Part shown: positions 52,709 through 63,101 of the stretch, piece after piece
Layout: every line of letters starts with the position of its first letter
Numbering within the stretch: the first letter of the stretch is position 1
NCBI GenBank assembly: GCA_902775375.1
Contig: CACYLU010000001.1
Location: 315,447-379,446 of the forward strand
Length of the DNA stretch: 64,000 bases
Reading direction: 5' to 3'
DNA from: an uncultured Bacteroidales bacterium
GTDB lineage: Bacteria > Bacteroidota > Bacteroidia > Bacteroidales > Bacteroidaceae
Translations under genes and position numbers: made by a program
The notes under the pieces: generated by a model
What the model was told of the DNA's origin: nothing
The model's database searches: none
What the model saw: only the letters and a program-made list of their open reading frames with translations

Positions 52709-54061
52709 TTACTCGATATCGAATACGTATGTGAAATCGGTTTCGGGATCGTAAGGTTTCCAATCATTGCTGTCTGGAGCATTGGGGTTACCTGTCTTTG
52801 CAAAGTTGGTCCAGGCATCTGTCATCTCATCTGCCAATTTGTAGTCGGCTTCCGTGAATGGTCTCCATGCACGGTCGAGGGTGTGGAACATGAACCACAG
52901 TTCGGATGAATGGAATGAACCTGCATTGTCGCCTGGCAATGAGCGGGCAAACAAGTAAGTATAAACGGGCTTGGTATGCTGTTTCTTGCGCTCGGTGGCA
53001 AAACGTTGGATACCAGGTCCCATGGCAGGGTTGTCATTCGAACAATAGCCAATCATATAAGGTACATTGGCAATGGTGCCGTCGAATGTGGCAGCCGTAA
53101 ATCCATAAGGGATGTTTACGCTGTCATAATGTGGACGGAAACGCAATTCCTGGGGCTTGTTGTTGAAGATTTCCATCAGTCGCTCAGCACTGGCAGCACG
53201 CATCTTATCTAAATCAGTCAGACCATTCTCGTCCATAAAGGTCTTGCAATCAGCAGCAAATTCAGTCAACGATTGCTCTGGTAGTACCTTTTCATCGATA
53301 CCACCTCCACTCTGGATGATGGCATGACTGATGAGTTTCTTAGACAAGGGTGACATCACCAGGTTCTTGATACTGGCTGCACCAGCACTCTGTCCGAGGA
53401 TGGTAATGTTGGTAGGGTCACCGCCAAACTGGGCAATATTGTTTTTAATCCATTTCAGGGCAGCAATCTGGTCAAGTGTACCATAGTTGCCAGGAGCGTT
53501 TTTGGCATCTTCGGCTATCAAATCGGGATGCGCCATAAAACCAAATATGCCTACACGGTAGTTAATGGTTACTAGGATTACGCCTCGCTTAGCCCAGGCA
53601 TCGCCGTCCATCGTTACCTCATAGCCATAACCATGATCGTAAGCACCACCATGAATCCACATGGCAACAGGAAGCTTCTTGTCAGGTTGGGCCACTGCAT
53701 CAGCTGGTGTCCAGATGTTCAGATAGAGGCAATCTTCACTGAACTCAGGGTCACCATCGGCATAGAACTCCTTGAAGTAGAAATCACCCGTTGCCTTGCC
53801 ACTGTTCTGCATGGCAGCTGCTCCCCATTTGTCGGCTATTAAAACTCCCTCCCATGGAGTGACTGCCTGAGGCGCCTTCCAACGCAAATCGCCCACAGGG
53901 GCTGCTGCATAAGGCACACCTTTATACACCAATACAGATGGGTCGTTGGACGCCACACCCTGAATCTTTCCTCCCTCGATATCCAATACTGGGTTAGTCG
54001 ATTGTTGACTTCCGCAGCCTGTAAGAGTTAGTAATAAGATTGCTAATAATTGTTGTTTCAT
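52709..54061 (-). CDS. Type B carboxylesterase family lipoprotein
   Basis: This alpha/beta hydrolase of the carboxylesterase/cholinesterase family is anchored as a lipoprotein. The 450 residues have a lipobox LTGC (Cys16). VYKGVPYAAAPVGDLRWKAP is the usual N-terminal pattern, CLYLNIWTP and IHGGAYDHG form the oxyanion region, and ILGQSAGAASI holds the nucleophile Ser225. A DNPAMG segment and the C-terminal FHSSELWFMF supply acid and His candidates. It is shorter than many family members (over 500 residues) but not visibly broken. Two CE1-type esterases lie upstream on the same strand. The ester substrate is unknown. Confidence 0.88.
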   Translation of the reverse strand: MKQQLLAILLLTLTGCGSQQSTNPVLDIEGGKIQGVASNDPSVLVYKGVPYAAAPVGDLRWKAPQAVTPWEGVLIADKWGAAAMQNSGKATGDFYFKEFYADGDPEFSEDCLYLNIWTPADAVAQPDKKLPVAMWIHGGAYDHGYGYEVTMDGDAWAKRGVILVTINYRVGIFGFMAHPDLIAEDAKNAPGNYGTLDQIAALKWIKNNIAQFGGDPTNITILGQSAGAASIKNLVMSPLSKKLISHAIIQSGGGIDEKVLPEQSLTEFAADCKTFMDENGLTDLDKMRAASAERLMEIFNNKPQELRFRPHYDSVNIPYGFTAATFDGTIANVPYMIGYCSNDNPAMGPGIQRFATERKKQHTKPVYTYLFARSLPGDNAGSFHSSELWFMFHTLDRAWRPFTEADYKLADEMTDAWTNFAKTGNPNAPDSNDWKPYDPETDFTYVFDIE

Positions 54062-54102
54062 CTTAAAGTTAATCTAAAATTGGGCTTGGGGAGGCATTAA
54101 GG

Positions 54103-54188
54103 AAATATTGCTTTATTGCGTTAAAAAGAAAAACATATAAGAGCTACAAAACGCTCGTCTATTCTTCTTTTGCAATAAAGCAATATTT
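54103..54188. repeat. Long inverted repeat with perfect 17-bp arms
   Basis: AAATATTGCTTTATTGC at 54103-54119 is repeated as its exact reverse complement at 54172-54188, with a 52-base centre whose edges (AAAAAGAA and TTCTTCTTTT) pair further. GAGGC/GCCTC outside the arms extends the symmetry. It lies in the 207-base gap between two same-strand esterase genes. A smaller dyad CCTTGAC/GTCAAGG (54208-54214, 54240-54246) follows. It may be a structured 3' RNA or a small mobile remnant. Confidence 0.65.
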
Positions 54189-54268
54189 ATAGCCTCGGAA
54201 CATCAGCCCTTGACTTTCCTTTTAGCTCTTTTTCTTTGCGTCAAGGCAATGGAGAAAGAGTAGTTAAT

Positions 54269-55465
<1,197 letters not shown>

Positions 55466-55480
55466 TTATTAAATGATTGA

Positions 55481-56599
55481 TTACTTGAAAATTCTTGGAG
55501 CAAGGTCGCGTAGGTTATGTCGCCAAACATGCCAGCTATGGCCACCTGGCATTTCACTGAACTCATATTTGATGCCTGCCTCATCGAACAACTTGAGGGT
55601 CTCCTTGCAGTTGTTATAAGCAATATCCTCAGGACCACCCTGTGTGAATACCAACTGCTTTACATTGGCATTTATTTTTGCTGCATCCTGCTTCAAATGG
55701 ATACGTTCAGCCTCATACTTGTTCTTGTCGCCTGGAGCGAAAGAAGAACTTAGTACCCATACATAGCTGAACATTTCAGGGTGATAGAGCGCAGTTTCCA
55801 TGGTCTCCATGCCACCCATTGATAAACCAGCCATAGCACGGTGATCCTTGTCGGTCAGCACACGGTAGTTGTCCTCTACAAAAGGAATGATGCTCTGAAT
55901 CATGTCTTCCGCGAAGATAGGTACCTCGCTATGTACATTTCCATCGGGTGTATCAATGCTGCCGTTAGGCATTACCACTACCATAGGCACCATCTTGCCC
56001 TCAGCCAAGAGGTTGTCGAGGATAAAGCCTGCATGACCAACACCTGGCCAGGAAGTATCATTATCGCCACCGCCATGCACTAGGTAGAGTACTGGCAGCT
56101 TGTCGGTACTCTTCTCATAGCCGGCAGGTGTCCATACATGCATACGGCGCATCTCCTTTAAGGGCTTAGAGTAATACCAGCGCTGGGCCACAGCACCATG
56201 AGGCACATCTTTGTTGGCGAAGAAAGCGTCTTTGTCGGTAGTTACTACAGCTAAAGCCCTGGCGTTAGCCACGCCTGCATCTTTGGAGTCCTGAACAGTT
56301 ACGCCATCCACTACGAAGTTGTAACGATACACGCCATCCTTCACTCCGGGTATGGTAGCCGACCATACACCTACATCATTTTTCACTACTTTCACCTGCT
56401 GTCCCCAAGGGGTGCATTCGGCATTGACCTGTACATCCTTGGCATTAGGTGCATAGATGCTGAAGGTTACATCTCCTTTTGGAGAAACTCTGACAGAATG
56501 CAAAGTGTCATTTGGGGTAGGAGTGCGGCGGAACTGAGCCGTTGCTGGCAAAGTGAATGCAACAGCCACTGCCATCATCAATAATTTGTGAAATCTCAT
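55481..56599 (-). CDS. Exported CE1-type esterase with N-terminal CBM48-like domain (copy B)
   Basis: This is the paralog of the following esterase with the same layout and likely activity. The 372 residues have a signal peptide ending PATAQ. A CBM48-like domain spans about 38-125 (VTFSIYAPNAKDVQV). The hydrolase domain has LVHGGGDNDTSWPGVG, the nucleophile Ser260 in AGLSMGGMET and the catalytic His in PGGHSWHVWRHNL. The C-terminus RDLAPRIFK aligns with that of copy A. It leads the two-gene unit behind a full consensus promoter. The two copies may differ in ester preference. Confidence 0.88.
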   Translation of the reverse strand: MRFHKLLMMAVAVAFTLPATAQFRRTPTPNDTLHSVRVSPKGDVTFSIYAPNAKDVQVNAECTPWGQQVKVVKNDVGVWSATIPGVKDGVYRYNFVVDGVTVQDSKDAGVANARALAVVTTDKDAFFANKDVPHGAVAQRWYYSKPLKEMRRMHVWTPAGYEKSTDKLPVLYLVHGGGDNDTSWPGVGHAGFILDNLLAEGKMVPMVVVMPNGSIDTPDGNVHSEVPIFAEDMIQSIIPFVEDNYRVLTDKDHRAMAGLSMGGMETMETALYHPEMFSYVWVLSSSFAPGDKNKYEAERIHLKQDAAKINANVKQLVFTQGGPEDIAYNNCKETLKLFDEAGIKYEFSEMPGGHSWHVWRHNLRDLAPRIFK

Positions 56600-56626
56600 C
56601 GTTTAAAAGTTATAATTATTTCTATG

Positions 56627-56657
56627 CAAAGGTAGTGCAAACAAAAGAGAGAACAAA
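56627..56657 (-). promoter_or_regulatory. Promoter of the tandem esterase unit
   Basis: On the minus strand TTTG (56657-56654) and TACCTTTG (56634-56627) are 19 bases apart, a full consensus. The leader to the ATG at 56599 is about 20 bases. Confidence 0.8.
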
Positions 56658-56676
56658 ATCTATGTCCTCCTTTTTG

Positions 56677-57276
56677 CTAAAAATCAAAAGAAAGTTGCCC
56701 GTCACCCAGCAGATTGTAACTCATCCGGTGGATAGGGGTAGTGCCTAAGCGCTTGATAGCCTCCCGGTGTGCCTTGGTTGGATAACCCTTATTACGACAC
56801 CAGTCGTAGCCAGGATACTGAGCGTCTAGATCATTCATATAATCATCGCGATAGGTCTTGGCAAGGATAGATGCTGCCGCAATGCTAAGGTACTTGCCAT
56901 CGCCTTTCACCACTGTCTGGTGAGGAATGTCACCGTATGGCTTGAAGCGATTGCCGTCAACGATGATGTGAAGGGGTTGTGGCTTGAGTTGTTGCAAAGC
57001 ACGGTGCATGGCCAGTATGGAGGCATTGAGGATGTTGATCTTGTCAATCTCCTGGGGTGATACAATGCCCACTGCCCAAGCTATAGCGTCATGCTCAATG
57101 ATAGGGCGCAACTCATAGCGTTGGCGTTCTGTAAGTTGCTTGGAGTCATTCAGTAACTCATTCTTGTAGTCTGATGGCAGTATTACAGCCGCAGCATATA
57201 CGGCACCTGCCAAGCAACCCCTGCCTGCTTCGTCGCATCCCGCTTCTATTGTATCTTTCAAATAAGGAAATAGCAT
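56677..57276 (-). CDS. rnhB: Ribonuclease HII
   Basis: This enzyme removes ribonucleotides from DNA and degrades RNA-DNA hybrids. From the ATG at 57276 it is 199 residues. [12 protein letters not shown] holds the first two catalytic acids, HIIVDGNRF the third, and [16 protein letters not shown] the family helix with the fourth region. Starts at 57297 and 57285 are possible by frame, but the -7 element at 57302-57295 overlaps the first. This window carries both RNase H types. The esterase unit follows on the same strand with its own promoter. Confidence 0.93.
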   Translation of the reverse strand: MLFPYLKDTIEAGCDEAGRGCLAGAVYAAAVILPSDYKNELLNDSKQLTERQRYELRPIIEHDAIAWAVGIVSPQEIDKINILNASILAMHRALQQLKPQPLHIIVDGNRFKPYGDIPHQTVVKGDGKYLSIAAASILAKTYRDDYMNDLDAQYPGYDWCRNKGYPTKAHREAIKRLGTTPIHRMSYNLLGDGQLSFDF

Positions 57277-57294
57277 CGTTGTCATTATTTTGCT

Positions 57295-57302
57295 CAAAAT
57301 TA
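57295..57302 (-). promoter_or_regulatory. -7 element of rnhB
   Basis: On the minus strand TAATTTTG fits the -7 consensus; no clear TTTG lies 19-20 bases upstream. It overlaps the earliest in-frame ATG of rnhB (57297), which argues for a later start. Confidence 0.5.
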
Positions 57303-57355
57303 AGAATTATTGCTGAATTACAGAAACCTGTTGAAAACTTTTTCTGTTAGATTAC

Positions 57356-57386
57356 TTTGAATTATCATTGATAAGTATTAACTTTG
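57356..57386 (+). promoter_or_regulatory. Promoter of the first TIM-barrel gene
   Basis: TTTG (57356-57359) and TAACTTTG (57379-57386) are 19 bases apart, a full consensus. The start of transcription would be near 57393, which excludes an in-frame ATG at 57397 as likely start. Confidence 0.82.
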
Positions 57387-57426
57387 AACCCAAATAGTGT
57401 TTTATAATTTCTTTTATTTTATTTTT

Positions 57427-58452
57427 ATGGCAAACAGAAGAGAATTTCTTAAGAGTGCGTCTTTTATGACGCTGGGCGCATTGGCAGCTTCAAAGTTGAG
57501 TGCTGCTAATGGCATGAAGGGTGTTGACGGCATTACTGCCGCTACAGCACAGGCTCCTAAAGCCGGAACCAACCTTGGTTTCCAGGCTTACTCTCTCGGT
57601 GGTGAGTTGCTGAATGATCCAGCTAACGCACTGAAGAAGATGGCAAGTTATGGCTACTGCCAGACTGAGTTGGCTTTTTATAGCTATGATGACAAAGCAG
57701 GTCATGGTCAGTTCGCTGGCTGGGGCGGTGGTGGCAAAGCTACTTCTGCAGCAGACTTCAAGAAGATGGCTGATGACGCTGGCATCAAGATCGTTAGTTC
57801 TCACATGACTCCAAGTTTGGAGCGTGGCGCTAAGTATGATAAATCTACTGAGACCAAGATCTTGGACTTCTGGAAGAAGATTATTCCAGATCACAAGATG
57901 TTTGGTGTTGAGTACATCGTACAGCCAAGTCTGCCACCTATTGCAAGTCTTGAGGATGCTCAGGCAGTTGCTGAGGTGTTCAATAAGGTTGGTGAGTTGA
58001 TGAAAGAGAACGGCATTAAGTGGGGTTACCACAACCACAGCAATGAGTTCAATAAGGTTGTAGCTGGTGGCAAGGAGGCTATACCTTATAACCAGCGCGG
58101 TTTCGCTCGTCCAGGTGAGGCTCAGCCAAAGACCATTGAACAGGTGTTCATTGAGGGTACTGATCCTAATAATGTGTTGTTTGAACTTGACTGCTACTGG
58201 ACTGTTATGGGTCAGCAGGATCCTATCACTTGGATCAACAACTACAAAGAGCGCATCCAGTTGCTACACATTAAGGACTTCGTTGTGATCGGTGCTTCTG
58301 GTGCCATGAACTTCGAGAATATCTTCAACGCATTCTATGCAAACGGTCATCGTAACTGGTTCGTTGAGATTGAAGATATCAATAGTGGCAAACAACTTGA
58401 CCGTGCTTGGGCAAGTGCGAAGTGGTTGCAGAGCAAAGGCTTCGTAAGATAA
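57427..58452 (+). CDS. Tat-signal sugar phosphate isomerase/epimerase-like TIM barrel (copy 1)
   Basis: This is a xylose-isomerase-like TIM-barrel protein that may act on a sugar outside the cytoplasm; the reaction is unknown. From the ATG at 57427 it is 341 residues. NRREFLKSASFMTLGALAA is a twin-arginine signal, with no lipobox Cys. The barrel shows the family pattern YHNHSNEF (metal-binding His), FELDCYWTVMGQQDP, LLHIKDFVVIGASGAMNFE and FVEIEDINSGKQ, which provide the metal-binding acids and His. Codon use is strongly biased, suggesting high expression. Two paralogs follow on the same strand, each behind a hairpin. Confidence 0.87.
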   Translation: MANRREFLKSASFMTLGALAASKLSAANGMKGVDGITAATAQAPKAGTNLGFQAYSLGGELLNDPANALKKMASYGYCQTELAFYSYDDKAGHGQFAGWGGGGKATSAADFKKMADDAGIKIVSSHMTPSLERGAKYDKSTETKILDFWKKIIPDHKMFGVEYIVQPSLPPIASLEDAQAVAEVFNKVGELMKENGIKWGYHNHSNEFNKVVAGGKEAIPYNQRGFARPGEAQPKTIEQVFIEGTDPNNVLFELDCYWTVMGQQDPITWINNYKERIQLLHIKDFVVIGASGAMNFENIFNAFYANGHRNWFVEIEDINSGKQLDRAWASAKWLQSKGFVR

Positions 58453-58482
58453 AACGAAAAAACATTGGGTTAAAATTATAGA

Positions 58483-58516
58483 CAGAGCTGGCTGTGAAGC
58501 CGGCTCTGCTCTTTTT
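58483..58516 (+). terminator. Terminator after TIM-barrel copy 1
   Basis: CAGAGC-T-GGCT and AGCC-G-GCTCTG pair (58483-58508) with a GTGA loop, followed by T5 at 58512-58516. Confidence 0.9.
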
Positions 58517-58632
58517 ATGCCCTTTTGTAAATAAAAATCAGCACTTTTTTTGTAAAAATATTCATTATAATAGGTATAATCTCGTGAAAAAGAACTAACT
58601 TTACAGCCAAATACACTAATATTAATAAAATT

Positions 58633-59634
58633 ATGGTTAATAGAAGAGATTTTCTGAAGAGCGCTTCCATGTTATCACTGGGCGCTTTAGCTGCTTGTAA
58701 TGCTAAGGAGACTGCAGCTGCTCCTGCTGCTGAGGTTAACAACCCAGACAAGAACTTTGGTTTGCAAATTTATACTTTAGGCAATGAGTTGTACGCTGGC
58801 AATCTGGCAGACAACTTCAAGCGTCTGAATGGCATGGGCTTCAAGTACATTGAGCTGGCTGGTTACGACGTTAACACCAATAAGGTGGGTGGCGTTGATT
58901 TCAGCGAGTTTAAGAAGATGGCTAACGACGCTGGTTTGGCTATACCTAGCTCACACGTAAATGCTCCTGGTTTGTTCTCAGGTGTTGCTGGCCGTGAAAG
59001 CCGTGATGGTAGCGATGGTCAGTTCAACCGCTCTATGATTGACAAGGTTGCAGAGTCATTCAAGAAGGTAGCTGATGATCACGCTGCTCAGGGCATTGAA
59101 TACGTTGTTCATCCTATGATGGCTTACCTGAATACTGAGGACGACGTAAAGGCTTTCGCTGAGATGCTGAACAAGAGTGGTGAGATATTTAAGGCTGCTG
59201 GTATCAAGTTTGGTTACCACCACCACAATATGGAATTTGCTCGCATGGTCAAGGGTGTTAAGGGCTTCCGCCTGCCTACTGTTCTGACTCCGCTGACAGC
59301 GGCTGATGGTCCTATGATCATGGATCTGCTGATGGATAATACTGACCCAGCTAACGTATGCTTCGAGATGGATACTTATTGGACCGTTATGGGCCAGCAA
59401 GATCCTGTGGTTTGGTTACAGAAGCGTGCTGATCGTATCAAGTTGATTCACGTGAAAGACTTCGTGGTACTTGGTGCTTCTGGTGCTATGAACTTCAAGA
59501 ATATCTTCGAGCAGTTCTATGCAAACGGCAATCAATATCTGTTCTGCGAGATCGAGGACATCGACAGTGGCAAACAGATGGAGCGTGTTGAGGCTTCTAT
59601 GAAGTACATCAATGCTCAGCCTTGGGTTAAATAA
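58633..59634 (+). CDS. Tat-signal lipoprotein, sugar isomerase/epimerase-like TIM barrel (copy 2)
   Basis: This is a paralog of copy 1 with the same fold and unknown substrate. The 333 residues start NRRDFLKSASMLSLGALAAC: a twin-arginine motif followed by a lipobox (LAAC), so the product is probably a Tat-exported lipoprotein. Conserved barrel motifs are YHHHNMEF, FEMDTYWTVMGQQDP (Met-Asp-Thr where copies 1 and 3 have Leu-Asp-Cys), LIHVKDFVVLGASGAMNF and CEIEDIDSGKQ. A -7-like TAACTTTA lies at 58596-58603. A weak hairpin separates it from copy 3. Confidence 0.87.
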   Translation: MVNRRDFLKSASMLSLGALAACNAKETAAAPAAEVNNPDKNFGLQIYTLGNELYAGNLADNFKRLNGMGFKYIELAGYDVNTNKVGGVDFSEFKKMANDAGLAIPSSHVNAPGLFSGVAGRESRDGSDGQFNRSMIDKVAESFKKVADDHAAQGIEYVVHPMMAYLNTEDDVKAFAEMLNKSGEIFKAAGIKFGYHHHNMEFARMVKGVKGFRLPTVLTPLTAADGPMIMDLLMDNTDPANVCFEMDTYWTVMGQQDPVVWLQKRADRIKLIHVKDFVVLGASGAMNFKNIFEQFYANGNQYLFCEIEDIDSGKQMERVEASMKYINAQPWVK

Positions 59635-59650
59635 ATAGACAATCATAAGG

Positions 59651-59687
59651 AGGCACGGCTTTCATTGAGCTGTGCCTTCATTGTTTC
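59651..59687 (+). terminator. Hairpin between TIM-barrel copies 2 and 3
   Basis: AGGCACGGCT (59651-59660) pairs with AGCTGTGCCT (59668-59677) with one G-T pair and a 7-base loop. The tail is only moderately T-rich (TCATTGTTT), so read-through into copy 3, which lacks a clear promoter, is likely. Confidence 0.7.
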
Positions 59688-59717
59688 TAAAATACCTATT
59701 TTATATTTATAACAGCA

Positions 59718-60719
59718 ATGATTAATAGAAGAGATTTCTTAAAGAGCGCTTCACTTTTTTCTTTAGGCGCTTTGGCAGCATGTAACTCAAAGGAAGCTAC
59801 TCCAGCTGCTCCTGTAGAGAACAAGAACAAGGGTTTGGGTCTGCAGATTTATACACTGGGCCCGGAAATGTTTGCTGGCGACCTGAACGCAAATATGAAG
59901 CGTATCCGCGAGATGGGTATCAAGAACCTCGAATTGGCAGGTTACAGCGCAGATACTCATAAGATTGGCGAGGTAGAGCTGCTTGATTTCAAAAAGGCTG
60001 CTGAAGACAATGACCTGAAGATTGTGAGTTCACATGTTACTCCTGGTGTTCTGATGGCTGGCATGTTCCAGCGTCCTGGAGCTCCTGCACAGAAACCAAA
60101 GACTTTGAAAGAAATGGTGAACGACGTGAAGGAATTCTGGAAACCGGTAGCAGAAGATCATGCTAAGTTGGGCGTTGAGTATCTGGTACAGCCTATGATG
60201 CCACCTATGACAGTGACCAATATCGAAGCAGCTAAGGATTTTGCTAACCTGCTGAATGTTTCAGGTGAGGTAGTGAAGGCTGGTGGTATTCAGTTTGGTT
60301 ACCACAACCACAATATGGAGTTTGCTAAAGTTACTGCTGATAGCAAGGCTGCTGTATTAGGTGACTTGTTCTCTGGTATGGGTATGCGTGATGCTCAGAT
60401 CATCGAAGACCTCTATATGGACAATACTGATCCTGCTAACGTAATCTTTGAACTTGACTGCTACTGGACTGTAATGGGCCAGCAGGATCCAGTGGCTTGG
60501 TTGACCAAGCGTGCTGACCGTATTAAGATGTTGCACATTAAAGACTTTATGGTATTGGGTGCTTCTGGTGCGATGAATTTCAAGAATATCTTCGACAAGT
60601 TCTATGCTAATGGTAATAAGTACTTCTTCATCGAGATTGAAGATACCAATAGTGGCAAGCAGTTTGGGCGTCTGGAGGAGTCTGCTAGATTCTTGAATAT
60701 GTCTGATTTCGTTAAGTAA
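59718..60719 (+). CDS. Tat-signal lipoprotein, sugar isomerase/epimerase-like TIM barrel (copy 3)
   Basis: This is the third paralog, 333 residues, with NRRDFLKSASLFSLGALAAC as twin-arginine signal and lipobox. Barrel motifs are YHNHNMEF, FELDCYWTVMGQQDP, MLHIKDFMVLGASGAMNF and IEIEDTNSGKQ. It carries an insertion relative to copy 1 near the start of the barrel (GVLMAGMFQRPGAPAQKPK). No full promoter is visible in the 83-base gap before it, so it may share a transcript with copy 2. A strong terminator follows. Substrate and partner are unknown. Confidence 0.87.
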   Translation: MINRRDFLKSASLFSLGALAACNSKEATPAAPVENKNKGLGLQIYTLGPEMFAGDLNANMKRIREMGIKNLELAGYSADTHKIGEVELLDFKKAAEDNDLKIVSSHVTPGVLMAGMFQRPGAPAQKPKTLKEMVNDVKEFWKPVAEDHAKLGVEYLVQPMMPPMTVTNIEAAKDFANLLNVSGEVVKAGGIQFGYHNHNMEFAKVTADSKAAVLGDLFSGMGMRDAQIIEDLYMDNTDPANVIFELDCYWTVMGQQDPVAWLTKRADRIKMLHIKDFMVLGASGAMNFKNIFDKFYANGNKYFFIEIEDTNSGKQFGRLEESARFLNMSDFVK

Positions 60720-60740
60720 TTCGCTTCATACGATAATTAT

Positions 60741-60776
60741 AAGGCATAGCCCCAAAGGGTTATGCCTTATTTTTTT
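60741..60776 (+). terminator. Terminator after TIM-barrel copy 3
   Basis: AAGGCATAGCCC and GGGTTATGCCTT pair over 12 positions with one G-T pair and a CAAA loop, followed by a T-rich tail of eight T within 60769-60776. The tail also supplies the -33 region of the gpmI promoter. Confidence 0.92.
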
Positions 60777-60805
60777 GCATGTTACGAGTGAAATTCTTAA
60801 TTTTG
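60774..60805 (+). promoter_or_regulatory. gpmI promoter
   Basis: TTTG (60774-60777) and TAATTTTG (60798-60805) are 20 bases apart, matching the consensus. The TTTG overlaps the T-tail of the preceding terminator. The leader to the ATG at 60848 is about 36 bases. Confidence 0.8.
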
Positions 60806-60847
60806 CAGTCTAAAACAAAGCAAGTTCAAATTAATAAACAGAATATT

Positions 60848-62365
60848 ATGGCTAAAAAAGCACTTTTGATGATTCTTGATGGTTGGGGAATTGGCGACCA
60901 CAAGAAAGATGATGTGATTTATTGCACTCCTACTCCTTATTGGGACTATCTATTGGCTAACTATCCTAATTCCCAACTTCAGGCATCTGGCGAGAACGTT
61001 GGTTTGCCTGATGGCCAGATGGGTAACTCTGAGGTGGGCCACCTAAATATTGGTGCTGGTCGAATTGTTTACCAAGACTTGGTGAAGATTAACCGTGCCT
61101 GCAAGGATGGAAGTATATTGAAGAATAAGGAAGTGGTGTCAGCTTTTAGCTATGCAAAAGAGCATGGTGTAGGTCTACATATCATGGGCCTCACAAGTAA
61201 TGGGGGGGTTCACAGTTCTTTGGATCATCTGTTCAAGTTGTGCGATATCGCTAAGGAATATGGATTAGAAGGCCGCACTTTTATCCATTGTCTGATGGAT
61301 GGTCGTGATACTGATCCACGAAGTGGCAAGGGCTTTATTGAAGAAGTTGAGGCTCATTGTAAACAAAGTGCCGGTGTGATAGCATCTATTATCGGCCGCT
61401 TCTACACAATGGACCGCGACAAGCGTTGGGAACGTGTGAAGGTAGGTTATGACCAGCTGGTAAACGGTGAGGGCAAGCAGAGCGATGATATGGTTCGTGC
61501 CATGCAAGAGTCATATGACGAAGGAGTGACCGACGAGTTTATCAAGCCTATTGTCAACAGTACCGTTGATGGTCGTGTAAAGGAGGGGGATGTATTTATC
61601 TTCTTCAACTACCGCAACGATCGTGCTAAAGAGATTACCACCGTGCTGACCCAGCAGGATATGCCTGAGCAGGGTATGCATACCATCAAGAACTTGCAGT
61701 ATTACTGCATGACTCCTTACGATGCTTCCTTCAAGGGTGTTCATATTCTGTTCGATAAGGAGAATGTGGAAAACACATTAGGTGAATACCTGTCAAACAA
61801 TGGCAAGAAGCAACTGCATATTGCTGAGACAGAGAAGTATGCTCATGTTACTTTCTTCTTCAATGGTGGTCGTGAGGCTCCTTATGATAATGAGGATCGC
61901 ATTTTGGTGCCTTCTCCAAAGGTAGCCACATATGACTTGAAACCTGAGATGAGTGCTTACGAGGTGAAGGATAAATTGGTGGCAGCAATCAATACTCAGC
62001 AGTATGACTTTATTGTAGTGAACTATGCTAATGGTGACATGGTAGGTCATACAGGTGTTTATGAGGCTATCGAGAAGGCTGTTGTGACTATCGATAACTG
62101 CGTGAAGGACACTGTAGAGGCCGCTAAGGCTAACGACTATGAGGTGATTATTATTGCCGATCATGGTAATGCTGACCACGCCCTCAATGAGGATGGTACG
62201 CCTAATACAGCTCACTCACTCAACCCAGTGCCTTTTGTGTACGTAACTACCAACAAAGCAGCCAAGGTGGAGAATGGTGTGCTGGCAGATGTTGCTCCTT
62301 CTATTCTGCACATTATGGGTATGCCACAGCCGGCAGAAATGACGGGTAATGATTTGATTAAGTAA
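60848..62365 (+). CDS. gpmI: 2,3-bisphosphoglycerate-independent phosphoglycerate mutase
   Basis: This two-metal enzyme interconverts 3- and 2-phosphoglycerate in glycolysis. From the ATG at 60848 it is 505 residues. [10 protein letters not shown] holds the first metal-binding Asp (11), and [14 protein letters not shown] holds the phosphorylated Ser61. [25 protein letters not shown] and a [14 protein letters not shown] segment line the active site, and [13 protein letters not shown] and [10 protein letters not shown] provide the C-terminal metal ligands. An in-frame ATG at 60779 falls at the promoter and is rejected. The DUF3109 gene follows 50 bases later. Confidence 0.95.
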   Translation: MAKKALLMILDGWGIGDHKKDDVIYCTPTPYWDYLLANYPNSQLQASGENVGLPDGQMGNSEVGHLNIGAGRIVYQDLVKINRACKDGSILKNKEVVSAFSYAKEHGVGLHIMGLTSNGGVHSSLDHLFKLCDIAKEYGLEGRTFIHCLMDGRDTDPRSGKGFIEEVEAHCKQSAGVIASIIGRFYTMDRDKRWERVKVGYDQLVNGEGKQSDDMVRAMQESYDEGVTDEFIKPIVNSTVDGRVKEGDVFIFFNYRNDRAKEITTVLTQQDMPEQGMHTIKNLQYYCMTPYDASFKGVHILFDKENVENTLGEYLSNNGKKQLHIAETEKYAHVTFFFNGGREAPYDNEDRILVPSPKVATYDLKPEMSAYEVKDKLVAAINTQQYDFIVVNYANGDMVGHTGVYEAIEKAVVTIDNCVKDTVEAAKANDYEVIIIADHGNADHALNEDGTPNTAHSLNPVPFVYVTTNKAAKVENGVLADVAPSILHIMGMPQPAEMTGNDLIK

Positions 62366-62415
62366 CTTGACCTTTGAGTCTTACCATATTTGGGGGATAT
62401 CAAGGGTAGAAGAGT

Positions 62416-63000
62416 ATGTATCAGATAGGAGATGTACTAATTAGCGATGAGGTGCTGACCGAGCATTTCGTTTGCGATTTACAACACTGTATGGGTGCCT
62501 GCTGCATCGAAGGCGATGCAGGGGCACCTGTTGATTTGGATGAAATTATGCAAATTGAGGAGGTGTTGCCCGTAGTCTGGGATCTACTGTCTATTCCTGC
62601 TCGCAAGGTTATCAACAAGCAAGGGGTTGCCTATACCGACCCTGAAGGGCAGCTTGTCACTTCTATTGTCAACGGCAAAGACTGTGTCTTTACCTGCTAT
62701 GACGAGAATGGTTGTTGCTTTTGCGCCCTTGAGAAAGCCTATCGTGCTGGTAAAACCAAGTTCTACAAGCCCTTATCCTGCCATCTCTATCCCATCCGGC
62801 ATAAGAAAGTCGGTGATTTAGACGCCTTGAACTACCACCAATGGGAGGTATGCAAGGCAGCAGTACTATTAGGAAAGAAAGAGGGTGTGCGCGTCTATGA
62901 GTTTCTGAAAGAGCCTCTGATACGTAAGTTTGGTGAGGCTTGGTATAAGGAACTGGAAGATGCTGTTGAAGAACTGAAGCGGCGTGGGTATATTGTTTGA
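62416..63000 (+). CDS. DUF3109-family cysteine-rich protein
   Basis: This protein belongs to a conserved Bacteroidota family (DUF3109) of unknown function, likely binding a metal or Fe-S cluster. The 194 residues hold many cysteines in clustered positions: FVCDLQHCMGACCIEGDAG near 18-36, DCVFTCYDENGCCFCALEKA near 88-107, and SCHLYPIR near 120-127. The pattern resembles the CxxxCxxCC clusters of the YkgJ/UPF0153 type. The gene lies 50 bases after gpmI and before a strong terminator, so it is probably in the same transcript. No enzymatic role can be stated. Confidence 0.85.
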   Translation: MYQIGDVLISDEVLTEHFVCDLQHCMGACCIEGDAGAPVDLDEIMQIEEVLPVVWDLLSIPARKVINKQGVAYTDPEGQLVTSIVNGKDCVFTCYDENGCCFCALEKAYRAGKTKFYKPLSCHLYPIRHKKVGDLDALNYHQWEVCKAAVLLGKKEGVRVYEFLKEPLIRKFGEAWYKELEDAVEELKRRGYIV

Positions 63001-63024
63001 TTTCCCTGTACGCTCCCTAAAAAC

Positions 63025-63075
63025 AACGCTCTGGCAAACGAGGAATATCCTGTTTCAACCAGAGCGTTTTGCTTT
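63025..63075. terminator. Bidirectional terminator between the DUF3109 gene and gyrB
   Basis: AACGCTCTGG (63025-63034) and CCAGAGCGTT (63059-63068) pair perfectly, and the inner AAAC-AGGA/TCCT-GTTT extends the stem. T-rich tails lie on both strands. Confidence 0.88.
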
Positions 63076-63101
63076 TCTTTTATGTAAGGTGAGGAAAGCC
63101 T

